Shown: positions 7,604 to 14,405 of the stretch, piece after piece
Position numbering within the stretch: the stretch's first letter is position 1
Layout of the letters: each line of letters opens with the position of its first letter
From: a virus
Strand: one strand, 5' to 3'
Virus record (IMG/VR): IMGVR_UViG_3300034073_002803
Span: 1-22,251 of that record
Length of the DNA: 22,251 bases
Translations under genes and position numbers: made by a program
The notes under the pieces: model-generated
What the model was told of the DNA's origin: nothing
What the model saw: the letters and a program-made list of their open reading frames with translations, nothing else
Database searches by the model: none

Positions 7604-7642
7604 AAAAAATCTCCCTACACATCCGAGACATGTGTAGGGAGA
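7604..7642 (-). terminator. Strong terminator downstream of the dUTPase region
   Basis: Perfect 13-bp arms, TCTCCCTACACAT (7610-7622) and its complement (7630-7642), with a 7-nt loop; the minus strand then reads T6 (7609-7604). It lies 239 nt beyond the dUTPase stop, so it also closes any transcript beginning in the intervening gap. Confidence 0.9.
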
Positions 7643-7880
7643 CAGCCGTTGAAAAAAGCTTATGAAGTTGTGTGTGATGTCATGAGGAGTGTCTGCGGGT
7701 TATGGGATTTTGTCAAGATTTTTTTGCATGACGTGGCCGATTTTATGCGAGGCTTTGGCGGTCTGAATCGCTCGCGCTACCTGCTTCTCTCACAAGGCCG
7801 AATCTGTGAGTTGACGAAACTGTTCATGGGGGGACTCTGCCACACACGGCGTTTCGTGTCAAGAAAAAATCTGCTAAAAT
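7643..7880 (-). other. Gap between dUTPase stop and terminator; possible ncRNA
   Basis: No convincing gene on either strand; with the terminator and fibre promoter the gene-free stretch is 7418-7880. On the minus strand two perfect TTGACA boxes occur, one just past the dUTPase stop and one near 7700, but matching -10 boxes (CAGAGT, GACACT) are poor. The GC-rich centre (about 7740-7850) contrasts with the AT-rich flanks. A long dUTPase 3' UTR is the simplest reading; a small RNA ending at the 7604-7642 terminator is possible. Confidence 0.3.
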
Positions 7881-8387
7881 TTACACGCCGGTGCTCCCAA
7901 AACCCCCCGCCCCGCGCTCCGTCTTGCCGACTTCGCCCCACTCGACCTCTATGAGGGGGATAGACGAAAACACGAGTTGCGCGATCCGGTCACCGGGGTA
8001 CACGACAAAGCGGCTGGCGTCGCGTGTCTTGGCTTCCTCCGGCCCATAGCAGATCACGTCAATGAGGTAACGGATTCTATCTATCCACGTGGCCCGGCGG
8101 CCATTCCTGAGCAAGATGAAGATTTCTCCTCGAAAATCGCTGTCTATCGTGCCCGGACTGTTCGCCACGAAAATATTCCTGAGCGCCAGCCCAGAGCGTG
8201 ATCTGACTTGCGCCTCTAATCCGTTCGGCATCTCGCACGATAAACCCGTCGGAATCATGGCGACCCGTCCAGGATTAATGACAACCGGTTCTTCTAACGC
8301 GGCGTATATATCCAGCCCGGCGCTGCCTGTCGTGGCGCGACGTGGCAACATGGCGAGGCTGTTGAGTTTTTTTAAGATGATTTTCAT
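7881..8387 (-). CDS. dut: dUTP diphosphatase (dUTPase), trimeric type
   Basis: A 168-aa enzyme hydrolysing dUTP to dUMP and pyrophosphate, keeping uracil out of DNA and feeding dTMP synthesis. All five motifs are visible: ATTGSAGLDIYA (18-29), RSRSGLA (62-68), GTIDSDFRGEI (79-89, catalytic Asp), PGDRIAQL (131-138) and the C-terminal RGAGGFGSTG (158-167). It is longer than the usual 140-150 aa because of about 24 extra residues (near 98-127) between motifs 3 and 4. A G-rich SD (GGGGGGA) precedes ATG 8387, immediately after the terminator-like hairpin. The distal neighbours belong to the same leftward transcript or need read-through. Confidence 0.97.
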   Translation of the reverse strand: MKIILKKLNSLAMLPRRATTGSAGLDIYAALEEPVVINPGRVAMIPTGLSCEMPNGLEAQVRSRSGLALRNIFVANSPGTIDSDFRGEIFILLRNGRRATWIDRIRYLIDVICYGPEEAKTRDASRFVVYPGDRIAQLVFSSIPLIEVEWGEVGKTERGAGGFGSTGV

Positions 8388-8401
8388 GGCTTCCCCCCGT
8401 C

Positions 8402-8438
8402 AAAAAAATGCCCGCCAACATCCACGATGCAGGCGGGC
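8402..8438 (-). terminator. Terminator or attenuator just upstream of dut
   Basis: GCCCGCC (8410-8416) pairs with GGCGGGC (8432-8438) around 15 nt, followed on the minus strand by T7 (8408-8402). The U-tract ends 14 nt before the dUTPase start codon, so the gene depends on read-through or a weak local promoter. Confidence 0.75.
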
Positions 8439-8468
8439 GATATACAATACATAGCACGTTCTAAAGGG

Positions 8469-8513
8469 TCATCCCTGTGACTTTCGACAGGGATGAGACT
8501 CTCATGGGTGGGG
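8469..8513 (-). promoter_or_regulatory. Leader hairpin upstream of the dut attenuator
   Basis: TCATCCCTGT (8469-8478) and ACAGGGATGA (8487-8496) form a 10-bp stem with an 8-nt loop. An alternative short stem (ATGAGA with TCTCAT, near 8492-8504) would share bases with it. Together with the terminator at 8402-8438 this makes an attenuator-like leader; mutually exclusive folding is inferred. Confidence 0.4.
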
Positions 8514-8520
8514 AAATATG

Positions 8521-9627
8521 TCAAGAAATTTTTACCGCTTCTTTTGCATATTCCAGCGCGTCGGCTGACCGATGCCGCTGCCATGCGCCTTTTGAAAATG
8601 CAAACCTGAACCCATGTTTTTTCAAGTAGGTTATTACTGCGGCAGATGGTTTCCCCGGAAAGAAAATCTGAACTCGGTTGTCTTCGACGGAATCCTTGAT
8701 CGTCACGTCTCCGAAGGTTTCTTCTTTTGTGACGTCTTTCGCCTTTCGCTCCAATTCCGCCAACCGGCCTTTCAGACGTCTGATTTCGGCGTTGTTATTC
8801 GTGAGCTTATACGTTTGGAAGCCTTGTTTCTCGTAAGTGTATCGCGGATGCAACATGGAGTAAATGGCGTCATCTGTGAATCCTTGCGCCTTGAGTTCAT
8901 CCGCTTTCTGTTCATCGGTTTTTTTCTTGCCGCGACAAATGGCGTTCGCCGCTTTCATCCTTTCCTGGACTCTCTCAAGTGTGTCGATTTTCTGACGCAG
9001 TTTGTCCAGCACGTCCTTATCGTCTGACGAAATCACATGCGAATGTTTCGGGTTGAACTGTTTGTCCAGCCTCTCCCGTGATTTCTTTTGCCACTTGACC
9101 CACGTGTCAAGGTGGTTGCCTGCCCACCGTGACAGCTTCTCTGCTCGACGGACGGGGAAATTTGACGGGCCGGAAATCGCGCTGCTCATCAGATTGGCGT
9201 GGCTGTTCAGGTAACACCACATCAGCGAGAGATATTTTTTCCGATAGGTTTCCAGCGCCGCGACTAACGTGGGGCGGTTGTCGTCATTGACCAGTTTGCT
9301 AAAATATTCGTCAAGTTCTTCCATTTCAACACAATATCCCTCAGCGTAGAGATACCCCCGCCGTTCTGGTGTCCAGCTTGTTCCGTTATGGCAGGCATTC
9401 GCCCGCTGAATGTCCACGTCATTGTAATGATAGTTGATAAGGTTCGGCGTCACGGGCAGGAAGTCTTCTTCCCGCCCCTCGTATCTATCGCCCGCGCCGT
9501 TCTTTGCGACGACCTGCCCGTCAAGCATGTCCACGATAACAAGCGTATCTGTCAACGCTTTTGTGCTGTCAAGATACCGGTTCACTGGCTTGATGTTTTT
9601 TCCTCTGACCATTTGGTTGATTTGCAT
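8521..9627 (-). CDS. Large uncharacterised phage protein with C-terminal 'GFR..AWQR' domain
   Basis: A 368-aa protein (MQINQMVRGKNIKPVNRY...). Three parts can be seen: an N-terminal beta-rich segment (1-65); a long helical, charged middle (100-300) with 'YRKKYLSLMWCYLNSHANLMSSA' and a coiled coil near 205-295; and a C-terminal 50-residue module 'RVQIFFPGKP...YLKKHGFRFAFSKGAWQR' (about 318-358). That last module is common in phage and plasmid proteins of unknown role and often sits at the C-terminus of large accessory proteins. SD AGGAGAG precedes ATG 9627. I cannot name a function; an early or host-takeover role is possible from its promoter. Confidence 0.65.
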   Translation of the reverse strand: MQINQMVRGKNIKPVNRYLDSTKALTDTLVIVDMLDGQVVAKNGAGDRYEGREEDFLPVTPNLINYHYNDVDIQRANACHNGTSWTPERRGYLYAEGYCVEMEELDEYFSKLVNDDNRPTLVAALETYRKKYLSLMWCYLNSHANLMSSAISGPSNFPVRRAEKLSRWAGNHLDTWVKWQKKSRERLDKQFNPKHSHVISSDDKDVLDKLRQKIDTLERVQERMKAANAICRGKKKTDEQKADELKAQGFTDDAIYSMLHPRYTYEKQGFQTYKLTNNNAEIRRLKGRLAELERKAKDVTKEETFGDVTIKDSVEDNRVQIFFPGKPSAAVITYLKKHGFRFAFSKGAWQRHRSADALEYAKEAVKIS

Positions 9628-9641
9628 GTTCTTCTCTCCTT

Positions 9642-9845
9642 TTATAATCCTAACTGTTTTCTGGCCCAGGTTGTCGCGCCTTTCAATGTTTTATGCTCTG
9701 CCCGTCGCCGCCCGGCGATAAATTCCCCGCGATCATCAAGATAGATGCACGTTTCAAAGGTTCCGCCTTGAGTCCACTGACTTGTCAACGCGACTAAATT
9801 GCCTTGTCTGGCTACTTCTTTATTGAGGATTCTTATGTCTTTCAT
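9642..9845 (-). CDS. Small uncharacterised protein
   Basis: A 67-aa basic protein (MKDIRILNKEVARQGNLV...). The middle 'TFETCIYLDDRGEFIAGRRRAEHKTLKGATTWARKQL' looks like a short beta-hairpin plus helix. AAGGAGAG lies 6 nt before ATG 9845, inside a leader sequence shared base for base (21 nt) with the gene starting at 19575. It is the first gene after the promoter at 9899-9927 and is followed closely by the 368-aa protein. No recognised domain. Confidence 0.6.
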   Translation of the reverse strand: MKDIRILNKEVARQGNLVALTSQWTQGGTFETCIYLDDRGEFIAGRRRAEHKTLKGATTWARKQLGL

Positions 9846-9898
9846 GTTCTTCTCTCCTTGTTAAAAATTAAGAATTTCTTTTCCCGTTAAGTGAGTAT

Positions 9899-9946
9899 AA
9901 GATAAAATAATGCGCTTCTAAAGTCAAGAAAAAAGTGACTTTAGAA
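9899..9946 (-). promoter_or_regulatory. Promoter with overlapping operator palindrome
   Basis: Minus-strand TTGACT (9927-9922) and TATCTT (9904-9899) with a 17-nt spacer. A perfect inverted repeat, TTCTAAAGTCA (9916-9926) and TGACTTTAGAA (9936-9946) with a 9-nt A-rich spacer, covers the -35 box. This core recurs at two other promoters. The rest of 9846-10020 is AT-rich with no gene. Confidence 0.7.
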
Positions 9947-10020
9947 TGAGAAAAAGAATGAATTTTAGGAAGAATATGGCTTGAATTGACTGATTGACAA
10001 GGAGTTTCCGCCGTAAGGAT

Positions 10021-10773
10021 TTACAGCGAAATAGGATTGGAGAGAAGTTGTTTTTTCTTCCGCACGAGCGTCCTCATATCAATTCCTGTCAGGTGGTTGA
10101 TTTCCTCAACCGTTTTCTCTCGGAATAGCTGACACATGACGCCTGACAATTCTTCTCGCGTCTCGATTTTAAACCCATAGAGCGGCTGTAGGCGCTCGAC
10201 AATCCTGGTAAAAGTACACGCGAACCAGACTGACCGCACGACGGGAATGCCTGCGCCGCGCCATATATACGAGAGTGTCTGATAATTTTCATCCAGCAAG
10301 AGGGCGACCTCATGGACGGTGTAGCCCATCGCATGAAATGTATGGAACGCCCGATGTACATCGGATTCAATCGTCGCGTTCATGTCCGGGCAGTCGTCAG
10401 CGGGGGATGTGAACGCCATTGAGTCAAACGGTTTCATGTGTAGCGCGATGACTTTTGCGCGAAGCCTGCGCATGATGACGTCATGTACACGGGAGCGCAC
10501 GTCTTTTGCGACGGTTTCCAGCGTTCCTGCTCGAAATCTCGCTAATACATCGCGTCGGGAAAGCCGCTGACGTTGCGCAAAATTACAGAGGGATGTATAT
10601 CTATAGCCCCTGACCACAATGTCGCGCCTTTGCATGTACTCTTCAATCTCGTCGGCGCTCATGCCGTCCCGGTAACAATCGAAGACTGTCATGGGGCGGA
10701 AGTGATGATGCAGCGCGAAGGCCGTCATGGACGGGAAGCCGCCAATCGGGACGGATTTATTGAACTTGTGCAT
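10021..10773 (-). CDS. Putative DNA-binding protein with several HTH-like segments
   Basis: A 250-aa protein (MHKFNKSVPIGGFPSMTAF...). Three stretches look like helix-turn-helix units: 'YRDGMSADEIEEYMQRRDIVVRGYRY' (about 34-59), 'FHAMGYTVHEVALLLDENYQTLSYIWRGAGIP' (about 148-179) and 'FREKTVEEINHLTGIDMRTLVRKKKQL' (about 216-243). The chain is basic. ATG 10773 has AGGTGAG upstream and overlaps the stop of the preceding HTH gene by 17 nt, so the two are one operon. It may be a transcriptional regulator or an accessory replication factor; the family is not recognised. Confidence 0.6.
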   Translation of the reverse strand: MHKFNKSVPIGGFPSMTAFALHHHFRPMTVFDCYRDGMSADEIEEYMQRRDIVVRGYRYTSLCNFAQRQRLSRRDVLARFRAGTLETVAKDVRSRVHDVIMRRLRAKVIALHMKPFDSMAFTSPADDCPDMNATIESDVHRAFHTFHAMGYTVHEVALLLDENYQTLSYIWRGAGIPVVRSVWFACTFTRIVERLQPLYGFKIETREELSGVMCQLFREKTVEEINHLTGIDMRTLVRKKKQLLSNPISL

Positions 10774-11023
10774 CGGCTCTCACCTTCAGCATGATTCTCT
10801 CCCGTTTTGACGGCGATAATTCGCCGAACCACTCCAACGCCCGCGCCGCAAGAAGTGGCATCTGGCGTTCTCCGGTGTCCCACCGCCGAACCAGTCCAGG
10901 GCTGACGCAGAGCAGTCGCGCTACATCGACGTATTTCATTTGCTGAGACTGCAAAAACGCTTGTATAGCCTTGACGGTATCGTCAAGACTGAGATATTGT
11001 TTGATTCCTTGTTTCTTTTTCAT
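10757..11023 (-). CDS. HTH regulator, probable repressor
   Basis: An 88-aa protein from ATG 11023 (MKKKQGIKQYLSLDDT...). 'FLQSQQMKYVDVARLLCVSPGLVRRWDTGERQMPLLAARALEW' (residues about 23-65) is a Cro/XRE-like helix-turn-helix with the typical 'W..G.R..P' turn. An in-frame ATG at 11041 would add six residues but lies upstream of the expected transcription start. There is no SD before 11023, and the -10 box ends 7 nt upstream, so the message is probably leaderless. It is downstream of a promoter carrying the AAGTCA/TGACTT operator, so it is the best candidate for the protein binding that operator. That link is inference. Confidence 0.75.
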   Translation of the reverse strand: MKKKQGIKQYLSLDDTVKAIQAFLQSQQMKYVDVARLLCVSPGLVRRWDTGERQMPLLAARALEWFGELSPSKRERIMLKVRADAQVQ

Positions 11024-11030
11024 GTTTCTA

Positions 11031-11098
11031 CTAATACTCATCCCGTTGTGAAAGTCAAGAAAAACGTGACAGAAATTATCTTTTTTTTGACTTTCACA
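11031..11098 (-). promoter_or_regulatory. Promoter and operator of the HTH regulator
   Basis: Minus-strand TTGACT (11058-11053) and TATTAG (11036-11031) with a 16-nt spacer. Perfect 11-bp arms TGTGAAAGTCA (11047-11057) and TGACTTTCACA (11088-11098) bracket the upstream region, with an internal TGAC half-site at 11067-11070. The innermost AAGTCA plus 9 nt plus TGAC matches the operator at 9916-9946. Confidence 0.65.
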
Positions 11099-11146
11099 TG
11101 AATATTGACAAAGTTATCTCTTTCTTTTTCAACACGTTACGTGTTT

Positions 11147-11410
11147 TTATCCCGCTCTATTTGGCAGCGTGTCAATGCCTTTGGACGCATACCATTCTGC
11201 GGAATACACGATCTGTTCCGGCGTAGGCTGCGGTTGTAGCGTTGACGTAAAAACTGGCATGGCCGGACGTCCTGGCTGAATCACACGGTCATAGCAGGCG
11301 CGACAATAGAAGCCGCTGGGTTTGCGCTCGGAATACACTAAGCCGAGCGAGCGCCGCGCAAAGAGTTGCTGACAGCCCTGACATCTGTGCTGAGTTTTGA
11401 AATATCTCAT
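11147..11410 (-). CDS. Zinc-ribbon protein
   Basis: An 87-aa protein (MRYFKTQHRCQGCQQLF...) with two CxxC knuckles, CQGC (10-13) and CRAC (36-39), spaced like a treble-clef/zinc ribbon, followed by a Pro-rich tail. Many phages carry such small zinc proteins beside replication genes, with DNA- or protein-binding roles. GGAGG lies about 12 nt before ATG 11410, a long gap. The gene is downstream of the iteron region and probably on the same transcript as the primase-helicase genes. Confidence 0.6.
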   Translation of the reverse strand: MRYFKTQHRCQGCQQLFARRSLGLVYSERKPSGFYCRACYDRVIQPGRPAMPVFTSTLQPQPTPEQIVYSAEWYASKGIDTLPNRAG

Positions 11411-11737
11411 TATAAAGTTTCGCCTCCGTTGTTTTTGCGTCCAATCTGTTGCAAGGTTGTATGAACAAGGTTGAAATGTTGTAAAGTCATTATTTTATCA
11501 TTATTTATCTCTATGCGCTCTAACAACCTACAACCTTTTTTCTTATGTTACTCCTTATATACCTACTATTACCCATTACTATACCATTTTATATATTTTT
11601 AGTAATATAGGTTGTAAGGTTGCTTAAAGCACCTGATAGCAGTCGACTACAACCTCCTGCAACCTCAGAAATAGCTAAAATGGTTGAATGTGAAAAAAAA
11701 GATTTCGCTAAATATTCTCATTTTATTGTATGTTTTA
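11411..11737. other. Candidate replication origin: GGTTG iterons and AT-rich stretch
   Basis: No gene fits this gap, since stops are frequent in all frames. It holds about ten copies of a GGTTGnn core: AAGGTTGTA (11454-11462), AAGGTTGAA (11468-11476), a TGTTGTA variant (11478-11484), two inverted copies at 11521-11537, two direct copies at 11609-11623, two inverted copies at 11647-11666, and GGTTGAA at 11682-11688. Between the clusters, 11536-11608 is almost pure A/T with short C runs, as a duplex-unwinding element would be. It sits immediately downstream of the primase/helicase genes, a usual place for a plasmid or phage origin. Confidence 0.55.
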
Positions 11738-13219
11738 TCAGAAAATATTTCCATTTTCTCCAGATTGCCTATTTTCGCCTTTTATTTGCACAAAATATCC
11801 TCTTTTACCGCTATCTGACGTGACGCCCTTTTCGTATCCAAGCTCTTTCATGACTGCCGCGACATCCATCATGTCCCCCCTGTCCGTCTTGCCTTTATAA
11901 CCTGCGTCATTCAAAACGCGCAGAATCTCCGTTGACGCCGTGATATAGTCGGAACGCTCAAACAGTTCGTTGATGTAATCTTCCAAAATATTCACGCGCC
12001 GGTAGCGTGGCAAAACGTGGATTTGTAAGTCATGCTTGTCGTCTGCTCCGAGGTCTGCCGTTTCACCTTGCTCAACAAGCATCATGATTTGGCCCCAAAG
12101 TTGATCGCGGTCTATCGCTGTTGCATACTCATGCCTGATGCGCGTAATGGTCACGGGGCGATACCTTCTATTGCCTGTGCTGTCAGAGAGGAACCCGGCT
12201 CCGTCGTCATTAATCGTGCCAATGAACGACGCTGTAACAGGCTTATCAACATCATAATGTCCGTAGGGACGTCGTAATGAAAACACGTCTTGTGTGAGAA
12301 ACGCTTTCAGCGCCTCCATATCAGCGCGTCGTGTCGTGCTGCCGAGTTCAACAACTTCCCAAATCCACCGCTCACAGGCCCGAATCATGTGATCTTTGTT
12401 ATCTGGCAAGATGATTGATGAAACAAACACGTCATCAACCGGGCAGAGCCAGCGGACAAAATAGCCTTTCCCGACCCCTTGCGACCCCATCATGACAAAC
12501 ATCGGATTCTGCTCTCGAAAAAGAATCTTTCGCACCGCGCCAATAAGCCATTTCCTGAGATAGAGTGGAAATAATCCGTCCTCATCCTCAAAAAAAGAGC
12601 AAAGATGCTCAAGTTGAGGGCTTCCGTCATAGTGTTGCTTGACAGTTTCAATATATGTTACAATGGGATTATATGGATTCATCGCCGCTGTTGCCGTCAT
12701 CACGCTTCTAATAGCCTCTTGCGAAGAAATGCCAGCGTTCATCATGTGGTAGTGAATTCCTGCAAAGATGGTATCGTTCAGCATTTCGCCATTGACAAAA
12801 ATCGCATCACGTAACGTGTTGTACGTCAGTTTATACCCACGCAAAAGCCATGCGATTTTATCCGCTTTCCGCTCAGGCGTGTCTTCATTCTTCTTGCCAG
12901 AGTCGAGCGTTTTTTTCATTGTGAGATATAAGTCTTTATCAATCTCACGCGCTATCGAAATAATAGGCACGACGGACGGGGTATTCCCATCGCTTTCGAT
13001 ACTATTCCATGCTTTAAAAATGCCTTGCGCCTCATATCCTGGAGACTTTTTGGCAATCGTGACAAAATCATCAAATGGGATGCCGCTGAACTTAAATATT
13101 TTGACATAGTCAATCCACTCGGCGTCTGATAGCCGTTTTTTAAAGCCACGCATAAAGAGCACGCGCAGCGCAGCCTCGAAAGAAATATCATTTGATCTGC
13201 TCTTTTGTAGGTTCTCCAT
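11738..13219 (-). CDS. VapE-type replicative helicase (P-loop ATPase)
   Basis: A 493-aa protein from ATG 13219 (MENLQKSRSND...), chosen for AAGGAG 9 nt upstream; a TTG 21 nt earlier is in frame. Walker A 'GSQGVGKG' is at about 245-252. Downstream come 'RWIWEVVELGSTTRRADMEALKAFLTQ' (Walker B-like Glu and following helix) and 'RRPYGHYDVDKPVTASFIGTINDDGAGFLSDSTGNRRYRPV' (sensor and Arg-finger region), the block that defines the virulence-associated E (VapE) family. These are SF3-like helicases of phages and satellites that unwind DNA at the origin. It overlaps the RHH gene by 32 nt and follows a primase-polymerase, forming a standard pair. The start of the candidate origin abuts its stop. Confidence 0.9.
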   Translation of the reverse strand: MENLQKSRSNDISFEAALRVLFMRGFKKRLSDAEWIDYVKIFKFSGIPFDDFVTIAKKSPGYEAQGIFKAWNSIESDGNTPSVVPIISIAREIDKDLYLTMKKTLDSGKKNEDTPERKADKIAWLLRGYKLTYNTLRDAIFVNGEMLNDTIFAGIHYHMMNAGISSQEAIRSVMTATAAMNPYNPIVTYIETVKQHYDGSPQLEHLCSFFEDEDGLFPLYLRKWLIGAVRKILFREQNPMFVMMGSQGVGKGYFVRWLCPVDDVFVSSIILPDNKDHMIRACERWIWEVVELGSTTRRADMEALKAFLTQDVFSLRRPYGHYDVDKPVTASFIGTINDDGAGFLSDSTGNRRYRPVTITRIRHEYATAIDRDQLWGQIMMLVEQGETADLGADDKHDLQIHVLPRYRRVNILEDYINELFERSDYITASTEILRVLNDAGYKGKTDRGDMMDVAAVMKELGYEKGVTSDSGKRGYFVQIKGENRQSGENGNIF

Positions 13220-13367
13220 GCGTAGAATCTCCTTGCTCAACTAAATATTGTTCGATACATTCTGCCACGAAAAGATTCAAGGGTTTCTCTGCTTGCGTCG
13301 CCGCGATCTTTGCTTTTTTGTGGATTTCAGGGTACAGATTCACGGGAATATACACTCGTTTTTTCAT
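13188..13367 (-). CDS. Small ribbon-helix-helix DNA-binding protein
   Basis: A 59-aa protein (MKKRVYIPVNLYPEIHKK...). A basic beta strand 'KKRVYIPVNL' is followed by two helices, 'YPEIHKKAKIAATQ' and 'KPLNLFVAECIEQYL', the Arc/CopG fold pattern, then a polar tail. ATG 13367 overlaps the primase TAA by one base (TAATG) and its stop lies 32 nt into the helicase gene, so it is coupled to both. CopG-type proteins often control plasmid copy number by repressing rep genes; this could tune the primase-helicase operon or mark the origin. Function inferred. Confidence 0.75.
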   Translation of the reverse strand: MKKRVYIPVNLYPEIHKKAKIAATQAEKPLNLFVAECIEQYLVEQGDSTHGEPTKEQIK

Positions 13368-14398
13368 TATGTAAGGTCTGCCGGGTGTGGCGGCGACTCA
13401 TGCTGTAGTAATGTTTGGAGGTCAGGACAGAATCGACTGACACACCACTCCAATGCTTGAAATGGTTTCATCTTGGTAAAAAGTGAGATGAGATGAAAGA
13501 TGTCTCCTGACTTATTACATCCCTCATGAAAGCAATAAAAAAAACCATCTTCGATGTGCCATCTGAGACACGTCCCACTCTGAGAGTCATGCTCTGGACA
13601 TTCTCCCACATAATTGACACCATCAACACTGTACGTCCACCCAATTTCGCCAAACACTGCGTCAACGTCTATCCGTGCCTTAACTTTGTCAAAAAGCGTC
13701 TCTTGCGTGTTTATAGTTGGCTGGTTTTTAGGGAGAGCATGGAAAACCGGTTGAGCATACGTCAACTCAAAAAATGTGTCAATGATTTTATTCCACGCAA
13801 TTTTTTCAGGAGCCTTTGACGGTGATCCGTGTATAAATCTATATGTGTTCCCAGAAGGATGTATTGACGGAGGGATGAGCGTTTGACACCGCTCAACACG
13901 CAACTCAAGATGATCAAACCCAACACCCGGCGCAGAAAAGACTCCCGCGCCTTGTCGCTTTGCGGGAAGACCATGCCGCGCCGGAATGGGGTCTGACAAA
14001 ATCCACACGTGAAAACCATGACGGCTTCCACTTTCGACAACCCATTCATATCCCTCGTCAATCCCTAACCCATCCAACAACTCAAAAATCGCTGACGTTG
14101 AAGAGCATTTGTCGAAATCAAAACACGTCCAGCCATTGACACCGCAGACAATTCCGACAGCATCAAACGGGTCATCATGCCGGAATAACGTGTCATAATC
14201 ATCACGGGTCATGACACGCGACTGATATTCTTTCCATGTGATAGGATGTGCGAGGGTTCCTGGCTGCTTTCCGGTAAAACGTTTTTTGCCGGTTGGTAAT
14301 AGAATTTCGCGCCCTATCCCATCGATAGGTATAAGATTCGGAGGCGGCGAAAAACGCAACGATGATAACGCATCATGCAATGAGATAGTATATTTCAT
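13367..14398 (-). CDS. Archaeo-eukaryotic primase (prim-pol) with zinc finger
   Basis: A 343-aa protein from ATG 14398 (MKYTISLHDALSSLRF...). It synthesises primers, and perhaps DNA, at the fork. AEP signatures: 'CFDFDK' (93-97, catalytic DxD), 'SGSRHGFHVW' (123-132), 'HLELR' (163-167) and the 'PPSIHPSGNTYRF' block (176-188). A C-terminal CHC2-like zinc site runs from C267 ('ECPEHD') to 'YCFHEGCNKSGDIFHLI' (288-304). The frame continues upstream to 14626, but those codons span the promoter. There is no SD before ATG 14398. It pairs with the VapE helicase two genes on. Confidence 0.9.
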   Translation of the reverse strand: MKYTISLHDALSSLRFSPPPNLIPIDGIGREILLPTGKKRFTGKQPGTLAHPITWKEYQSRVMTRDDYDTLFRHDDPFDAVGIVCGVNGWTCFDFDKCSSTSAIFELLDGLGIDEGYEWVVESGSRHGFHVWILSDPIPARHGLPAKRQGAGVFSAPGVGFDHLELRVERCQTLIPPSIHPSGNTYRFIHGSPSKAPEKIAWNKIIDTFFELTYAQPVFHALPKNQPTINTQETLFDKVKARIDVDAVFGEIGWTYSVDGVNYVGECPEHDSQSGTCLRWHIEDGFFYCFHEGCNKSGDIFHLISLFTKMKPFQALEWCVSRFCPDLQTLLQHESPPHPADLT

Positions 14399-14405
14399 GC
14401 GTTTT

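Noticed and set aside
7649-7954. A 101-aa plus-strand frame (MKKAYEVV...) in the gap beside dut
   Set aside because: It needs a TTG start within the terminator arm, has no independent SD, and its C-terminal third runs antisense through the conserved dUTPase motif-5 codons.
11131-11150. AACACG-TTA-CGTGTT hairpin as a terminator after the zinc-ribbon gene
   Set aside because: On the coding (minus) strand there is no U-tract after the stem; the T-run is on the other side, where no gene ends.
11454-11688. CRISPR array
   Set aside because: The repeated unit is a short GGTTG core in both orientations at irregular spacing; there are no 25-40 nt repeats, even spacers or cas genes.
11620-11823. A 67-aa plus-strand frame in the iteron region
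   Set aside because: It overlaps the iterons and the helicase 3' end, with a low-complexity A/T-driven sequence and no SD.
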